This document shows, one piece after another, positions 16,921 through 25,953 of a DNA stretch of 64,000 nt; position 1 is the stretch's first letter; each line of letters begins with the position of its first letter. This DNA comes from DUTS01 sp050951605. Its GTDB lineage: Bacteria > Bacillota > Peptococcia > DRI-13 > DTU073. Below the pieces are notes generated by a model. It was not told the origin of the DNA and did no database searches. It saw only the letters and a list, made by a program, of their open reading frames with translations. A program made the translations under genes and the position numbers. The stretch covers positions 124,001 through 188,000 of the forward strand of contig JBMNJJ010000002.1 of NCBI GenBank assembly GCA_050951605.1, read 5' to 3'.

Positions 16921-18471
16921 TTGATGAAGGAGAGTGATATGAATTTTACTGCTTATGCTACTTTAGATCGTTTTAGTGGTAAATGTGGGTTAATTATTCT
17001 TGAGGAAAAAGGATTAGCCAAAAAAGAGTTGCAAGTACATAGCTTTTTATTAAACTTCAATCATGAGGGAATAAAAAAATATACAGTGAAAAAATTAACA
17101 TTTTCACATTGTAAATATTGGTTGGAAGAGTTAGTGGAGTATGTACAGATAGATTTTTCTGAAGCCCTTGTTTTATTGCATGATGCGTATCAGCAGAATA
17201 TTAGGTTTGGCACCACACCGGCTCTTGGTGGGGAAAAGTATAAATGTTTTCTTAAAAATAGTTTTTTAAATATGGATAATGGAAAGTTATTACAAAAGTT
17301 ATTCTTTGTTAACTTGACTCCGGTTGAATTTACGAATATTTATCTGGCTGCTTTAAAAAGGATGGATAATGCACTTCTTTATGACCTTTCCAGTGTGGAG
17401 CGGAAGAAAAGTTTAGGTCCTCGGGAAGAATTTTTACTTTCATTTGGCGAGAATTTAAGTGCTTATACTTTTTTAAAAAGCAAAGTACTAAAGATAGAGA
17501 AACAAGGGAAAAAAAGGATCGTTACAGTTTTTATTATTGTCAGTACACCGGAAGATGAAATAATGAAAATTGACTATCAGTTATTGCTTTTACGTAAGGG
17601 AAAGTCTTATTATCTGGATGGTTTTCAAGAATTAAGTCGAGCTATTCTTACGAAAGAGCATCCGGAAAATCCTGTTAATTATCAGGTTTTTTGTTCTGTT
17701 TATTATTTTTTTCAGACTTCTTTACTTAGAAATTGGTTAGAAAGTAACCCTGATATTTTTTTAACGGGGGAGTTTGAAGGGGGTACTTGTTATAAGCTGC
17801 TAAGGCCGGAGGAGATTCCTCGGAAAAGTTTTGATGTTTTTAGTGGGATTATTTGTGAGTTTATGCTTACGGAAAAAGAATTGTTTATTTATGCCCAAAA
17901 ACCTTTTCATTTGGCGAGAATGGAAAACTTATTAGCTCAGGCCTTAGGTGATAAAGTAAAATTTAAGCAGAAATATTATTTACCAGTGCATAAATTATAT
18001 AGAACGGCTATTTTAGGTTTATCTCTAGAAGAGCTTTTGCAAGAAAGTTCGGGAAATGTTGAGGGTAATAGTTTTACGGTGCGGTCAGCTTTTTTGCTTT
18101 GGCAAGGTTATGGACAAATTATTGATCAAATCAAAAGAGAGACTCAGTATAATTTACAGTTAGATAAAGCAGTATGGTATTTTTTTAGGAAAAGAAAAAA
18201 AGAGGGACAAGACAAGCCCTCTAGTTTTATCGAATATTATATTTCCGGGAACTGGATCCGTTTAAATGTGTATAATGGAGACATTGGGGAAGAAATAGTT
18301 AAACTAGGTCCACAAGTTGAAGTGATTAAGGTGTGTGGGGTTGCGGAAGGTCAATGGAAAATGTTTAAAATGTTAAATTTAATGGGAAAAGAAGCCCCTT
18401 CCTTAAAAGCGATGGGTTTAATTCCGTGTGTAAGGGGAATGGCCCAAAGATTAGGTGCTTTAGTACAATAA
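16921..18471 (+). CDS. Hypothetical protein, 516 residues
   Basis: I do not recognise this protein. It has no signal peptide or membrane helix. Residues about 135-240 have the alternating strand-helix look of an NTF2-like fold (LTPVEFTNIYLAALKRMD to YYLDGFQELSRA), which is a guess from pattern only. AAGGAG lies 9 bases before TTG 16921 and 12 before ATG 16924; either may be used. The gene stands alone between a terminator and the convergent DUF881 group. Confidence 0.75.
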   Translation: MMKESDMNFTAYATLDRFSGKCGLIILEEKGLAKKELQVHSFLLNFNHEGIKKYTVKKLTFSHCKYWLEELVEYVQIDFSEALVLLHDAYQQNIRFGTTPALGGEKYKCFLKNSFLNMDNGKLLQKLFFVNLTPVEFTNIYLAALKRMDNALLYDLSSVERKKSLGPREEFLLSFGENLSAYTFLKSKVLKIEKQGKKRIVTVFIIVSTPEDEIMKIDYQLLLLRKGKSYYLDGFQELSRAILTKEHPENPVNYQVFCSVYYFFQTSLLRNWLESNPDIFLTGEFEGGTCYKLLRPEEIPRKSFDVFSGIICEFMLTEKELFIYAQKPFHLARMENLLAQALGDKVKFKQKYYLPVHKLYRTAILGLSLEELLQESSGNVEGNSFTVRSAFLLWQGYGQIIDQIKRETQYNLQLDKAVWYFFRKRKKEGQDKPSSFIEYYISGNWIRLNVYNGDIGEEIVKLGPQVEVIKVCGVAEGQWKMFKMLNLMGKEAPSLKAMGLIPCVRGMAQRLGALVQ

Positions 18472-18489
18472 GGTGTGCACTCCTTTAAT

Positions 18490-19278
18490 CTATCTGGGTA
18501 CTGTAGTTTTTAGTGGGTTTGCAATTCCCGGAAGATTAGTAGTTTGGGGAGTGCTTTCTTTATTTTCTTCGTTCGGTTTATATTCAGTCATAAAATAATA
18601 GGTAATGGGTTTTTCCAGAGCGGGAATTTCTAGTTTTTCTACTTTTTCTATTTCCGGATAAGCATTAAAAAGAGCTAAGTTATCCATAATTCCTCCGGGT
18701 AAGGTGAGCCCTTTTTCCAGATTATTGGGATTGCCAATTGTTTTAATAATGATGGGATAGGTTAGTTTTTCGTGATTAACGGTCATAAAGATACTATAGC
18801 CATCTTCACTATAAGCATCTTCAGCAACAGAAATTGTGCTATGGCTCGTGATGCGATGTTCATTAATCGAAATAGCTTCTGCTCCCGCATTCCAAAGTTC
18901 ATTGATTATATTTAAAAGGTCTGTATAGATTATTGGCATGTGTTCTTCAATAATAATCATTATTCCAGGTCCTTTGAGAGCGGTAGTTCCATTTACTATT
19001 TGTAATTTTTCCATTTCTAAATGAATGCTTTCTAAAAGTTTTTTTTCATCACGACTGCTTTCCATTTGAGACCTTAATTGATTATTCAGGTCGATGATTT
19101 CTAGGGCTAATTTTTGTCTTTTTTCCGAAAGACCTCTTACCATAGCAATAAGGGTATCGGTTCTTTGGTAGGTTAAGTCACTGGCAATACGTGTTTGGGC
19201 TTGGAATTGTAAAGACAACATAATTCCGAGACAGAGTAAAACGATAGTGATGGGGATATGCCAGCGTGCTTTATTCAT
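18490..19278 (-). CDS. DUF881 family protein
   Basis: The 262-residue protein has an N-terminal membrane helix (HIPITIVLLCLGIMLSL), a short coiled coil (about residues 50-90), and the DUF881 core with GPGIMIIIEEH, LLNIINELWNAGAEAISIN and INEHRI. The family includes B. subtilis YlxW, found beside cell-division genes. Function is unknown; a role at the envelope is inferred. It overlaps the Sbp gene by 8 bp and lies in a three-gene operon with another DUF881 member. Confidence 0.88.
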   Translation of the reverse strand: MNKARWHIPITIVLLCLGIMLSLQFQAQTRIASDLTYQRTDTLIAMVRGLSEKRQKLALEIIDLNNQLRSQMESSRDEKKLLESIHLEMEKLQIVNGTTALKGPGIMIIIEEHMPIIYTDLLNIINELWNAGAEAISINEHRITSHSTISVAEDAYSEDGYSIFMTVNHEKLTYPIIIKTIGNPNNLEKGLTLPGGIMDNLALFNAYPEIEKVEKLEIPALEKPITYYFMTEYKPNEENKESTPQTTNLPGIANPLKTTVPR

Positions 19279-19648
19279 TTTTCACACCCCGATTTCTGTT
19301 TTTTCTTTGGCGATAATTAGTTAAGGTGTGATGTCTGATTGTAGCAAGATTCTGGAAGATACGGACACCAAAGGCAAAAACAGCGGCATAATAAAGGTCA
19401 ACTCCTAAGCGGTCACCTAAGTAAGCTAAAAGAGCTGCCAAAAGGGCATTAGTGAAAAAACCGGAAAGGAGAATAGTGCCGTCAAAGGTATCTTTTAAAA
19501 TAGCCTTAATTCCCCCGAAAACCGAGTCTAGGGAAGCCAGTACGGCGATAGACATATATTTAATATAAATTGGTGGTAATTGGAAAGAAATATTAGAGCC
19601 GAGATAGGCACCAATAATCAATCCTAAAAAGGGTACCAAAAGCCACAT
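19271..19648 (-). CDS. sbp: Small basic protein (Sbp, DUF1290 family)
   Basis: This 125-residue membrane protein has about three hydrophobic segments, with FLGLIIGAYLG near the start and SIAVLASLDSVFGGIKA in the middle, as in B. subtilis Sbp. In many Firmicutes it lies between DUF881 genes and ftsA. Here DUF881 genes flank it on both sides. Its function is not established. Confidence 0.88.
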   Translation of the reverse strand: MWLLVPFLGLIIGAYLGSNISFQLPPIYIKYMSIAVLASLDSVFGGIKAILKDTFDGTILLSGFFTNALLAALLAYLGDRLGVDLYYAAVFAFGVRIFQNLATIRHHTLTNYRQRKNRNRGVKNE

Positions 19649-19663
19649 AGAATAGCCCCTCCT

Positions 19664-20365
19664 TTATTGAGGAATTGCGTACTTAAATTGTAATTCGCCT
19701 TTATAGGCAGGAATATTTATATTTTCTTTTTCTTCAAGGGTTACAGGATAATGTGCTGCTTTTAAAAGGTCTAATTGTCCTAAAGAAATACTTTCGACCA
19801 TAAGTTTTGGGCTACCGATAGCACATATTTCAAAGGGTGGAGCAATACGAGTTGTATTAATCAGAATAAGATTGCCTACACAACGAATTTCCGAAGTAGT
19901 TACTAGCCGTTGCCCATTTACAGAGATGGCTTCGGCTCCGCCAATTTTTAATTCATTAACAAGATTAAGCAGATGCTCATAATGAATAATATATTTATTA
20001 GGGTCATCATTGGGGGCACTATTGAGCCCTTCTTTATTATCATCAAGAGTAATGATAATCCCTTTGCCGATAACCGGAGTCAGTCCTGCATCAATTTTAG
20101 CACGAATTATTTCTAGTTGTAAGTCCTGAAGTTTTCCTTTGTTATTTTGATTTTGTATTTCATTAAGTTGATTACGCATTGTTTCGATTTGGTTTTCTTG
20201 ATTTTCTATTTCTTTTTCCAAAGCTTGAATCACATTTATTAGGTTAGCATTTTTTTGACTGACAGCATCGTAATTGGTGCTTTTTGTTTGAACTTTTAAT
20301 TGAAAAGCGAGGAAGAAACCGGATATAATACAAACTACAGTAAGTGGTAGAATAAATTTACGCAT
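19664..20365 (-). CDS. DUF881 family protein
   Basis: The first gene of the DUF881-Sbp-DUF881 operon (233 residues). A signal-anchor helix (LPLTVVCIISGFFLAF) is followed by a coiled coil at about 40-75 (IENQENQIETMRNQLNEIQ) and the DUF881 core with GKGIIITLDDN and LKIGGAEAISVNGQR. The start at 20365 has GGGGGAGG directly upstream. The frame stays open to 20605, but that would run into the divergent cdaA start and lacks support. Confidence 0.88.
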   Translation of the reverse strand: MRKFILPLTVVCIISGFFLAFQLKVQTKSTNYDAVSQKNANLINVIQALEKEIENQENQIETMRNQLNEIQNQNNKGKLQDLQLEIIRAKIDAGLTPVIGKGIIITLDDNKEGLNSAPNDDPNKYIIHYEHLLNLVNELKIGGAEAISVNGQRLVTTSEIRCVGNLILINTTRIAPPFEICAIGSPKLMVESISLGQLDLLKAAHYPVTLEEKENINIPAYKGELQFKYAIPQ

Positions 20366-20561
20366 AATTTTCCTCCCCCTTTTTTTATCATGAATTTTAT
20401 TATAACATAAGATTATAATGAAAAGAGATCTTAGTAAGTTTATTGTTAGGCAAATAATACCATAAGCGAAATAAAAAAACCATAACTTTTTTAAAGGAAA
20501 CACCTGAGGAATTGTCGAAATAATCTTTGTTAGAGCTTCTTTTTTAAAGGAGGAAGGCCCC

Positions 20562-21368
20562 TTGTGGAAGCAGGCTTTGGAATCACTTAATTTGATTAGT
20601 ATCATAGATATTCTTATTGTAGCCTTTGTAATCTATAAACTGATGATGATTATTAAGGGGACGCGTGCCGTTCAATTAATTAAAGGTCTGTTTGTTTTAC
20701 TTTTGGCTTCTTTAGTCAGTGAATTTTTTGGTTTTACAACGATAGCTTGGATTTTAGATCAATTGTCTAAAGTCTTGGTTATTGCTTTGCCGATAGTTTT
20801 TCAGCCGGAATTACGGCGGGCTTTAGAACGTTTAGGGCGAGGAAAGTTTTTTGCCCGACCGATGTCTATGTTAAATGAGGAAACTTTAGCTAAAGTTGTG
20901 GAACAGCTTGTGCGTTCAGTTAAAATATTATCTGAAAATAATATTGGTGCTTTGATTATGTTAGAACGTGAAATAGGAGTAAATGATTATATTGAAACGG
21001 GAACGAAAATTGATGGAATTGTTTCTACGGAGTTTATTGTCAATATTTTTATACCGAGAAGTCCTCTTCATGATGGAGCAGTAATTATTAGGGGAGACAG
21101 AGTTGTGGCGGCCGGTTGTTTTTTACCTCTCTCGGAAAATCCTAACTTAAGTAAAGAATTAGGGACAAGACATCGTGCTGCATTAGGTTTGACGGAACAA
21201 TCTGATGTTATCGGGATTATTGTTTCAGAGGAGACAGGAACAATTTCTGTAGCTGAAGAAGGAAAGTTAACTCGTTATCTTGATGAAAATACGTTAAAAG
21301 ATATTTTAAATAAGCGTCTTTTGACGAAACAGCAAAATTTTACGCCTTTATTTAATTGGAGGTCATAA
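20562..21368 (+). CDS. cdaA: Diadenylate cyclase CdaA
   Basis: The membrane enzyme makes cyclic di-AMP from two ATP, controlling osmolyte transport and cell-wall balance. It has about three N-terminal membrane helices (residues 10-75) and then the DAC domain with DGA (171-173, in LHDGAVII) and RHR (203-205, in GTRHRAALG), both needed for activity. The length of 268 is typical. It starts at TTG 20562 with AAGGAGG upstream. It is followed by cdaR and glmM, the conserved arrangement in Firmicutes. Confidence 0.95.
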   Translation: MWKQALESLNLISIIDILIVAFVIYKLMMIIKGTRAVQLIKGLFVLLLASLVSEFFGFTTIAWILDQLSKVLVIALPIVFQPELRRALERLGRGKFFARPMSMLNEETLAKVVEQLVRSVKILSENNIGALIMLEREIGVNDYIETGTKIDGIVSTEFIVNIFIPRSPLHDGAVIIRGDRVVAAGCFLPLSENPNLSKELGTRHRAALGLTEQSDVIGIIVSEETGTISVAEEGKLTRYLDENTLKDILNKRLLTKQQNFTPLFNWRS

Positions 21369-21371
21369 AAC

Positions 21372-22574
21372 ATGAAAAGATTTTGGGAAAGGAATTTTTT
21401 TTATAAGGCGCTAGCTGTTTTATTGGCAGTTTTATTATGGTTATATGTTAATCCTGCTACAGAAAAGGTGTTTACGGTTTCTGTGTTTCCCTATAATCTT
21501 GCCGAAGGTCTTGTGCTCGAAAATAATCCTGGGGACGTGGAGGTAAGAGTTAAAGGTGCTTCTTCTACGGTTAATTTCCTTAGTTCTAAAGAGATCAAAG
21601 CTTCTGTTAATTTAGCCTCAGCTAAATTAGGTGAGGGAACTTATTCTGTGGAGGTAAATTTACCCCCGGGGGTTGAACCGGTCGTAATTAAACCTTCCAG
21701 TATTAGTTTGTTGATAGATGAAATAAAAGAAAAACAGCTACCTATTCGAGTAATTACTCAGGGAACTGTGGCGGCAGGATATTCTCATTTTGAACCGGTA
21801 CTGGAACCTTCGACGGTTGTAGTTAGAGGCCCGAGTCGGCTTTTAATTAATCTTGATACAGCTTTAATCACAGTGAGTATTGAGCAAGCGAAAGATAATC
21901 TTGTTTTAAATCCGCCGGTAACTTTATTAACTAAAAGCGGGAATATTGCTTCTGATAAATTTGAGATTAGTCCGAAAAATATTCAAGTTTTTGTACCGAT
22001 TACCGAGAATACGGATAATAAAACGGTGTCTATAAAACCAAATATAAATGGAGAGCCAAAAGAAGGTTATCGCGTTTCTAGAGTAGTTCTTGACCCGGAA
22101 ACTGTTAAAATTACAGGGAGTTATGAAATATTAAGTAAAATTTATCAAGTAGAGACAGCTCCTATTGATATTACGGGAATTACAGAAAGTTATTCTACTC
22201 AAGTAGCTTTAGTTCCTCCGGAGGGGGCCAATCTTCTTTATCAACCGGTGGTTAAGGTTCTGGTGCAAATAGAAGCGATAGCAATAACGAAAAATTTTGT
22301 AGATATTCCTTTGACTGTAGTTAATTTGGCGGAAGAAAAACAGGTTGTCTTAAAACCTGATAAAGTACAGTTAACGGTTAAAGGATCGCGGGAAGAAATA
22401 GAGGCTTTAGAAAAAAGTGCAGTAAGAGCTTTTGTAGATGTAGCGGAGTTAGAATTAGGGACTCATAATTTAGAGGTTAAGGTAGATATTCCTAAAAACT
22501 TGCAATTATTAAAAGTAGAGCCTAATAAGGTTGAGGTTAAAATCAGTAAAAAAGGCACTGAGGGAGAAGAATAA
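21372..22574 (+). CDS. cdaR: YbbR-domain regulator of CdaA
   Basis: A 400-residue protein with an N-terminal membrane anchor (ALAVLLAVLLWLYVNP) and an extracellular region made of about four YbbR repeats; each repeat ends in a strand pattern like VEVRVKG or VQLTVKG. CdaR binds CdaA and adjusts its activity. The gene begins 4 bp after cdaA, and glmM follows 41 bp later. Confidence 0.93.
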   Translation: MKRFWERNFFYKALAVLLAVLLWLYVNPATEKVFTVSVFPYNLAEGLVLENNPGDVEVRVKGASSTVNFLSSKEIKASVNLASAKLGEGTYSVEVNLPPGVEPVVIKPSSISLLIDEIKEKQLPIRVITQGTVAAGYSHFEPVLEPSTVVVRGPSRLLINLDTALITVSIEQAKDNLVLNPPVTLLTKSGNIASDKFEISPKNIQVFVPITENTDNKTVSIKPNINGEPKEGYRVSRVVLDPETVKITGSYEILSKIYQVETAPIDITGITESYSTQVALVPPEGANLLYQPVVKVLVQIEAIAITKNFVDIPLTVVNLAEEKQVVLKPDKVQLTVKGSREEIEALEKSAVRAFVDVAELELGTHNLEVKVDIPKNLQLLKVEPNKVEVKISKKGTEGEE

Positions 22575-22615
22575 TTGAATTTCAAACTTCGAAAAAGGAA
22601 GGAGTGTTAGTATAA

Positions 22616-23953
22616 ATGGGTAAGCTTTTTGGAACAGATGGGGTCAGGGGGCTAGCTAATAGTGAATTAACTCCGGAATTAGCTTTTCGGTTGGGTAGAG
22701 CAGCCGGAGCTTTGTTAAAAAAACCGAAAGAGAGGACAGCGATGCTTTTGGGGACGGACACACGTATTTCCAGTTCGTTGTTAGAAGGGGCTTTAGCTGC
22801 GGGAGTGTGTTCTTCAGGAGTGGATGTTTATGTGGCAGGGGTTATTCCTACTCCTGCAGTGGCTTATTTGACTAGGGAAATGAAAACTTGTGCAGGGGTA
22901 GTTATTTCTGCTTCTCATAATTCTTTTGAGGATAATGGGATTAAGTTTTTTAATGAAGATGGTTATAAATTACCTGATGAGTTAGAGGAAAAAATTGAAG
23001 CACTTGTTTTAAGGGATACAGATAAATTGCCTCGACCTACGGGAAGTGAAGTGGGAAGAATTATTCCTTTTCCTAATGCACTTAATCGTTATGTAAAATT
23101 TCTTAAGGAAAAGGTAGCGGCATCTTTTACAGGATTACGAATTGTTGTTGATTGTGCACATGGAGCTGTTTGTGAAGTTGCCCCACGGGTATATCGTGAA
23201 TTAGGAGCTCAGGTGATCAGTATTAATGACTTGCCTACAGGTGTGAACATTAACAAAAACTGTGGCTCTACTCATTTAGAATCTTTACAAGAGGCAGTTT
23301 TAAAATATAATGCTAATTTAGGGATAGCCCATGATGGAGACGGCGATCGGCTTATCGCTGTTGATGAAAAAGGACAAGAAGTAAATGGAGATCAAATTTT
23401 AGTTATTTGTGGTCTGGCTTTACAAGAAAAAGGTCAGTTGCAGGAGAAAGTCGTAGTTACGGTAATGAGTAATCTTGGTTTGAAAAAAGCTTTTAATCAA
23501 GCGGGAGTTCAGGTCTATGAAATAAAAGTTGGAGATCGGTATGTTTTGGAAAAAATGCTGGAAACAGGAGCTGTTTTAGGGGGTGAACAGTCTGGTCATA
23601 TTATTTTCCTGGAGCAAAATACGACAGGTGATGGTATTTTGACGGCTCTTCATTTACTTAGTGTGGTGAAGGAAACGGAACAACCTTTAAGTGAATTAGC
23701 TATGCAAATGATTACTTATCCGCAAGTTTTGCTTAATGTGAAAGTGAAAAACAAAAAATCTTGGTCAGAAAACAGAGCAATCCAAAAGTCTATTTCTGAG
23801 GGTGAAAAAGTTTTAGGACAAAAAGGACGTATTTTGGTGCGACCTTCAGGTACGGAACCTTTATTACGAGTGATGGCAGAGGGTGAGGATAAGGCACAAT
23901 TAGAAGAGATAACCGGACAGATAGGGAAGGTCATTGCACGAGAATTAGGATAA
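22616..23953 (+). CDS. glmM: Phosphoglucosamine mutase
   Basis: GlmM converts glucosamine-6-phosphate to glucosamine-1-phosphate for UDP-GlcNAc and so for cell-wall synthesis. The phosphoserine is Ser100 in ISASHNS, the metal loop is DGDGDR at 240-245, the sugar-binding GGEQSGH follows, and the phosphate-binding RPSGTEPLLRV lies near the C terminus. The length of 445 is standard. In B. subtilis GlmM forms a complex with CdaA and CdaR; the gene order here fits that. Confidence 0.97.
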   Translation: MGKLFGTDGVRGLANSELTPELAFRLGRAAGALLKKPKERTAMLLGTDTRISSSLLEGALAAGVCSSGVDVYVAGVIPTPAVAYLTREMKTCAGVVISASHNSFEDNGIKFFNEDGYKLPDELEEKIEALVLRDTDKLPRPTGSEVGRIIPFPNALNRYVKFLKEKVAASFTGLRIVVDCAHGAVCEVAPRVYRELGAQVISINDLPTGVNINKNCGSTHLESLQEAVLKYNANLGIAHDGDGDRLIAVDEKGQEVNGDQILVICGLALQEKGQLQEKVVVTVMSNLGLKKAFNQAGVQVYEIKVGDRYVLEKMLETGAVLGGEQSGHIIFLEQNTTGDGILTALHLLSVVKETEQPLSELAMQMITYPQVLLNVKVKNKKSWSENRAIQKSISEGEKVLGQKGRILVRPSGTEPLLRVMAEGEDKAQLEEITGQIGKVIARELG

Positions 23954-24006
23954 GAAAGGAAGTAGTTAAGGTTTTCTGTGGTGGTACCGGGGAGGTTAAG
24001 AAGATT

Positions 24007-24384
24007 GTGTTATATGTAGGAACTGATATTGTCGAAATAGAGCGGATTGGAAAAGCAGTAGAGCGTCATCCGGCGTTTTGGGACAGAATTTTGACTACAC
24101 AAGAAAAAGAATATTGCCAAGCCCAGGGAAATCCTATTCAATCTTTAGCCGGTAGATTTGCGGCGAAAGAGGCAGTTTTAAAGTGTTTAGGTTTGGGCTT
24201 ATTTCGTTTATCTTGGCATGACTTAGAAATCAAGTCTGATCATTTGGGCTGTCCGGTAGTAAACTTTAAAGCTTCTCTGGAAAAGGTTTTAGCTGAAAAA
24301 AGAATTGCTACCGTTAGTTTAAGTATTTCGCACTGCCGTTCTTATGCGATGGCGGTGGCGATTGGGAAGGGATGGTTGACTTGA
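24007..24384 (+). CDS. acpS: Holo-[acyl-carrier-protein] synthase
   Basis: AcpS attaches the 4'-phosphopantetheine arm from CoA to acyl carrier protein. The 125-residue protein has the GTDIVEIERI motif with the Mg-binding Asp and the AGRFAAKEAVLKCLG motif, the two signatures of the family. It starts with GTG 24007 and overlaps the next gene, nnr, by 13 bp, a pairing common in Firmicutes. Confidence 0.95.
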   Translation: MLYVGTDIVEIERIGKAVERHPAFWDRILTTQEKEYCQAQGNPIQSLAGRFAAKEAVLKCLGLGLFRLSWHDLEIKSDHLGCPVVNFKASLEKVLAEKRIATVSLSISHCRSYAMAVAIGKGWLT

Positions 24385-25934
24385 GAATAATTACCGGAAG
24401 TGAAATGAAAAAGTTGGACCTTTGGGCCCAAAAAGAAAGAAAAATTCCTCCTTTGCTGTTAATGGAAAATGCGGGGCGTTCTGTAGCGTTAGCGATTCAG
24501 GACCTTTATCGAGGCAAAGGGAAAGGAAATTTTGTTTTCTTAGTGGGGAAAGGAAATAATGGTGGGGATGCCCTTGTGGCTGCCCGTCATCTTTATCAGC
24601 AGGGAGCTGATATTAAGTTATTTTTTCTTTTTCCACCGGAAGAATTTCAGGGTCTTGTGCAGAAAAATTGGAGCCTTCTAGAAGACTTAGGTGTTAAGGG
24701 ACATTATTTGGCGGATGAACATAGCTTTTATTTGTTTAAATTGTGTTTGAGTAATTGTTCGTTAATTATAGATGGAATTTTTGGGACAGGCTTACGGAAA
24801 CAGTTACCGCAAAATGTAGTAGAAGTAATTACATTAGTTAATAATTGTTCTTGCCCGGTTCTAGCTATAGATGTACCTACGGGGGTAGATGCTGATCATG
24901 GTCAAGTGGGCGAAAAATGTATAAGGGCTCAGTATACGGTTACTTTTGCTTGGGCGAAGCGGGGGTTGGTTCTTTATCCGGCGAAAAAATATGTGGGAAA
25001 GTTACTTGTCGCCGATATTTCTCTACCTGTAGAAGGATTAAATCTTATAGATAGTATCCAGTACTATGTTGACCAAGAATTTGTACAAGATTTTTTACCA
25101 TCGAGGGATGAGGAAGGGCATAAGAACACTTTCGGTCATGTTTTAGTAATTGCCGGTTCGCCAGGGATGATGGGGGCTGCTTATTTAGCGAGTAAAGCGG
25201 TCTTGCGTTCAGGAGCAGGTATGGTAACGACATGTGTACCGGAATCTTTAGCCAATGTTTTTGATTTAGCTTTACCGGAGGCAATTACCAAGGGGGTTAG
25301 GGAAACGGAAAAAGGAGCGCTTTCTGCTGCAGGTTGGTCGGTAATTAAAGAGATTTTACCGGGAAAGAAGGCTCTCGTTTTTGGACCGGGTTTAGGTACA
25401 GAGAATCAAATTAAGCATTTATTACAGAAGGTTTTAGAGGCAGATATGCCGCTAGTTTTAGATGCTGATGGGTTGAATGTTTTAGCTAAAGAACCGGATG
25501 TTTTACAAAAAGCACAAGGTTCTCTTATCTTAACTCCACATCCCGGAGAGATGGCGAGATTATTGGGGACAACAGTAGCGCTAGTGCAAGAAAATCGGGT
25601 GGAGACGGCTTTAGAGGCTGCGGCAAAGTTTCAGGCGGTTGTTGTTTTAAAGGGAGCGGCAACTGTAATTGCCACTCCGGAAAAAGAAGTATTTATTAAT
25701 TCTACAGGGTGTTCTACTTTGGCTACAGCAGGAGCGGGGGATGTTTTGGCCGGGGCGATCGGCGGTTTGTTGGCTCAAGGACTTTCTCCTTTAGAAGCCG
25801 CAGTGTTAGGAGTCTATATTCATGGTTTGGCGGGAGAGATATTGGCACGGGAAAAAGGGCAGCGTGGTGTGTTGGCCGGAGATGTTGTCGAAACATTGCC
25901 TTTCGCTTTCAAGAGTTTGGAGCAGAGATTATAA
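24372..25934 (+). CDS. nnr: Bifunctional NAD(P)HX epimerase / ADP-dependent dehydratase
   Basis: The fused enzyme repairs hydrated NADH and NADPH. Residues 1-215 are the YjeF_N epimerase domain (MENAGRSVA, GKGNNGGDALVAARHL). From about 230 to the end is the ribokinase-like CARKD dehydratase domain (GHVLVIAGSPGMMGAAYLA, LTPHPGEMARL, and GAGDVLAGAIGGLLAQG near the catalytic Asp). The 520-residue length is normal for the fusion. ATG 24372 overlaps acpS; TTG 24381 is an alternative start. Confidence 0.95.
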   Translation: MVDLRIITGSEMKKLDLWAQKERKIPPLLLMENAGRSVALAIQDLYRGKGKGNFVFLVGKGNNGGDALVAARHLYQQGADIKLFFLFPPEEFQGLVQKNWSLLEDLGVKGHYLADEHSFYLFKLCLSNCSLIIDGIFGTGLRKQLPQNVVEVITLVNNCSCPVLAIDVPTGVDADHGQVGEKCIRAQYTVTFAWAKRGLVLYPAKKYVGKLLVADISLPVEGLNLIDSIQYYVDQEFVQDFLPSRDEEGHKNTFGHVLVIAGSPGMMGAAYLASKAVLRSGAGMVTTCVPESLANVFDLALPEAITKGVRETEKGALSAAGWSVIKEILPGKKALVFGPGLGTENQIKHLLQKVLEADMPLVLDADGLNVLAKEPDVLQKAQGSLILTPHPGEMARLLGTTVALVQENRVETALEAAAKFQAVVVLKGAATVIATPEKEVFINSTGCSTLATAGAGDVLAGAIGGLLAQGLSPLEAAVLGVYIHGLAGEILAREKGQRGVLAGDVVETLPFAFKSLEQRL

Positions 25935-25953
25935 GACATAGGAGTTGAGTAAG

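Noticed and set aside
20366..20605. 80-residue extension of the upstream DUF881 protein
   Set aside because: It has no ribosome site and runs into the divergent cdaA start; a strong ribosome site and signal anchor mark 20365.
25709..25948. Gly/Arg/Ser-rich frame overlapping nnr
   Set aside because: It is an out-of-frame reading of the nnr 3' end and the composition is an artefact.
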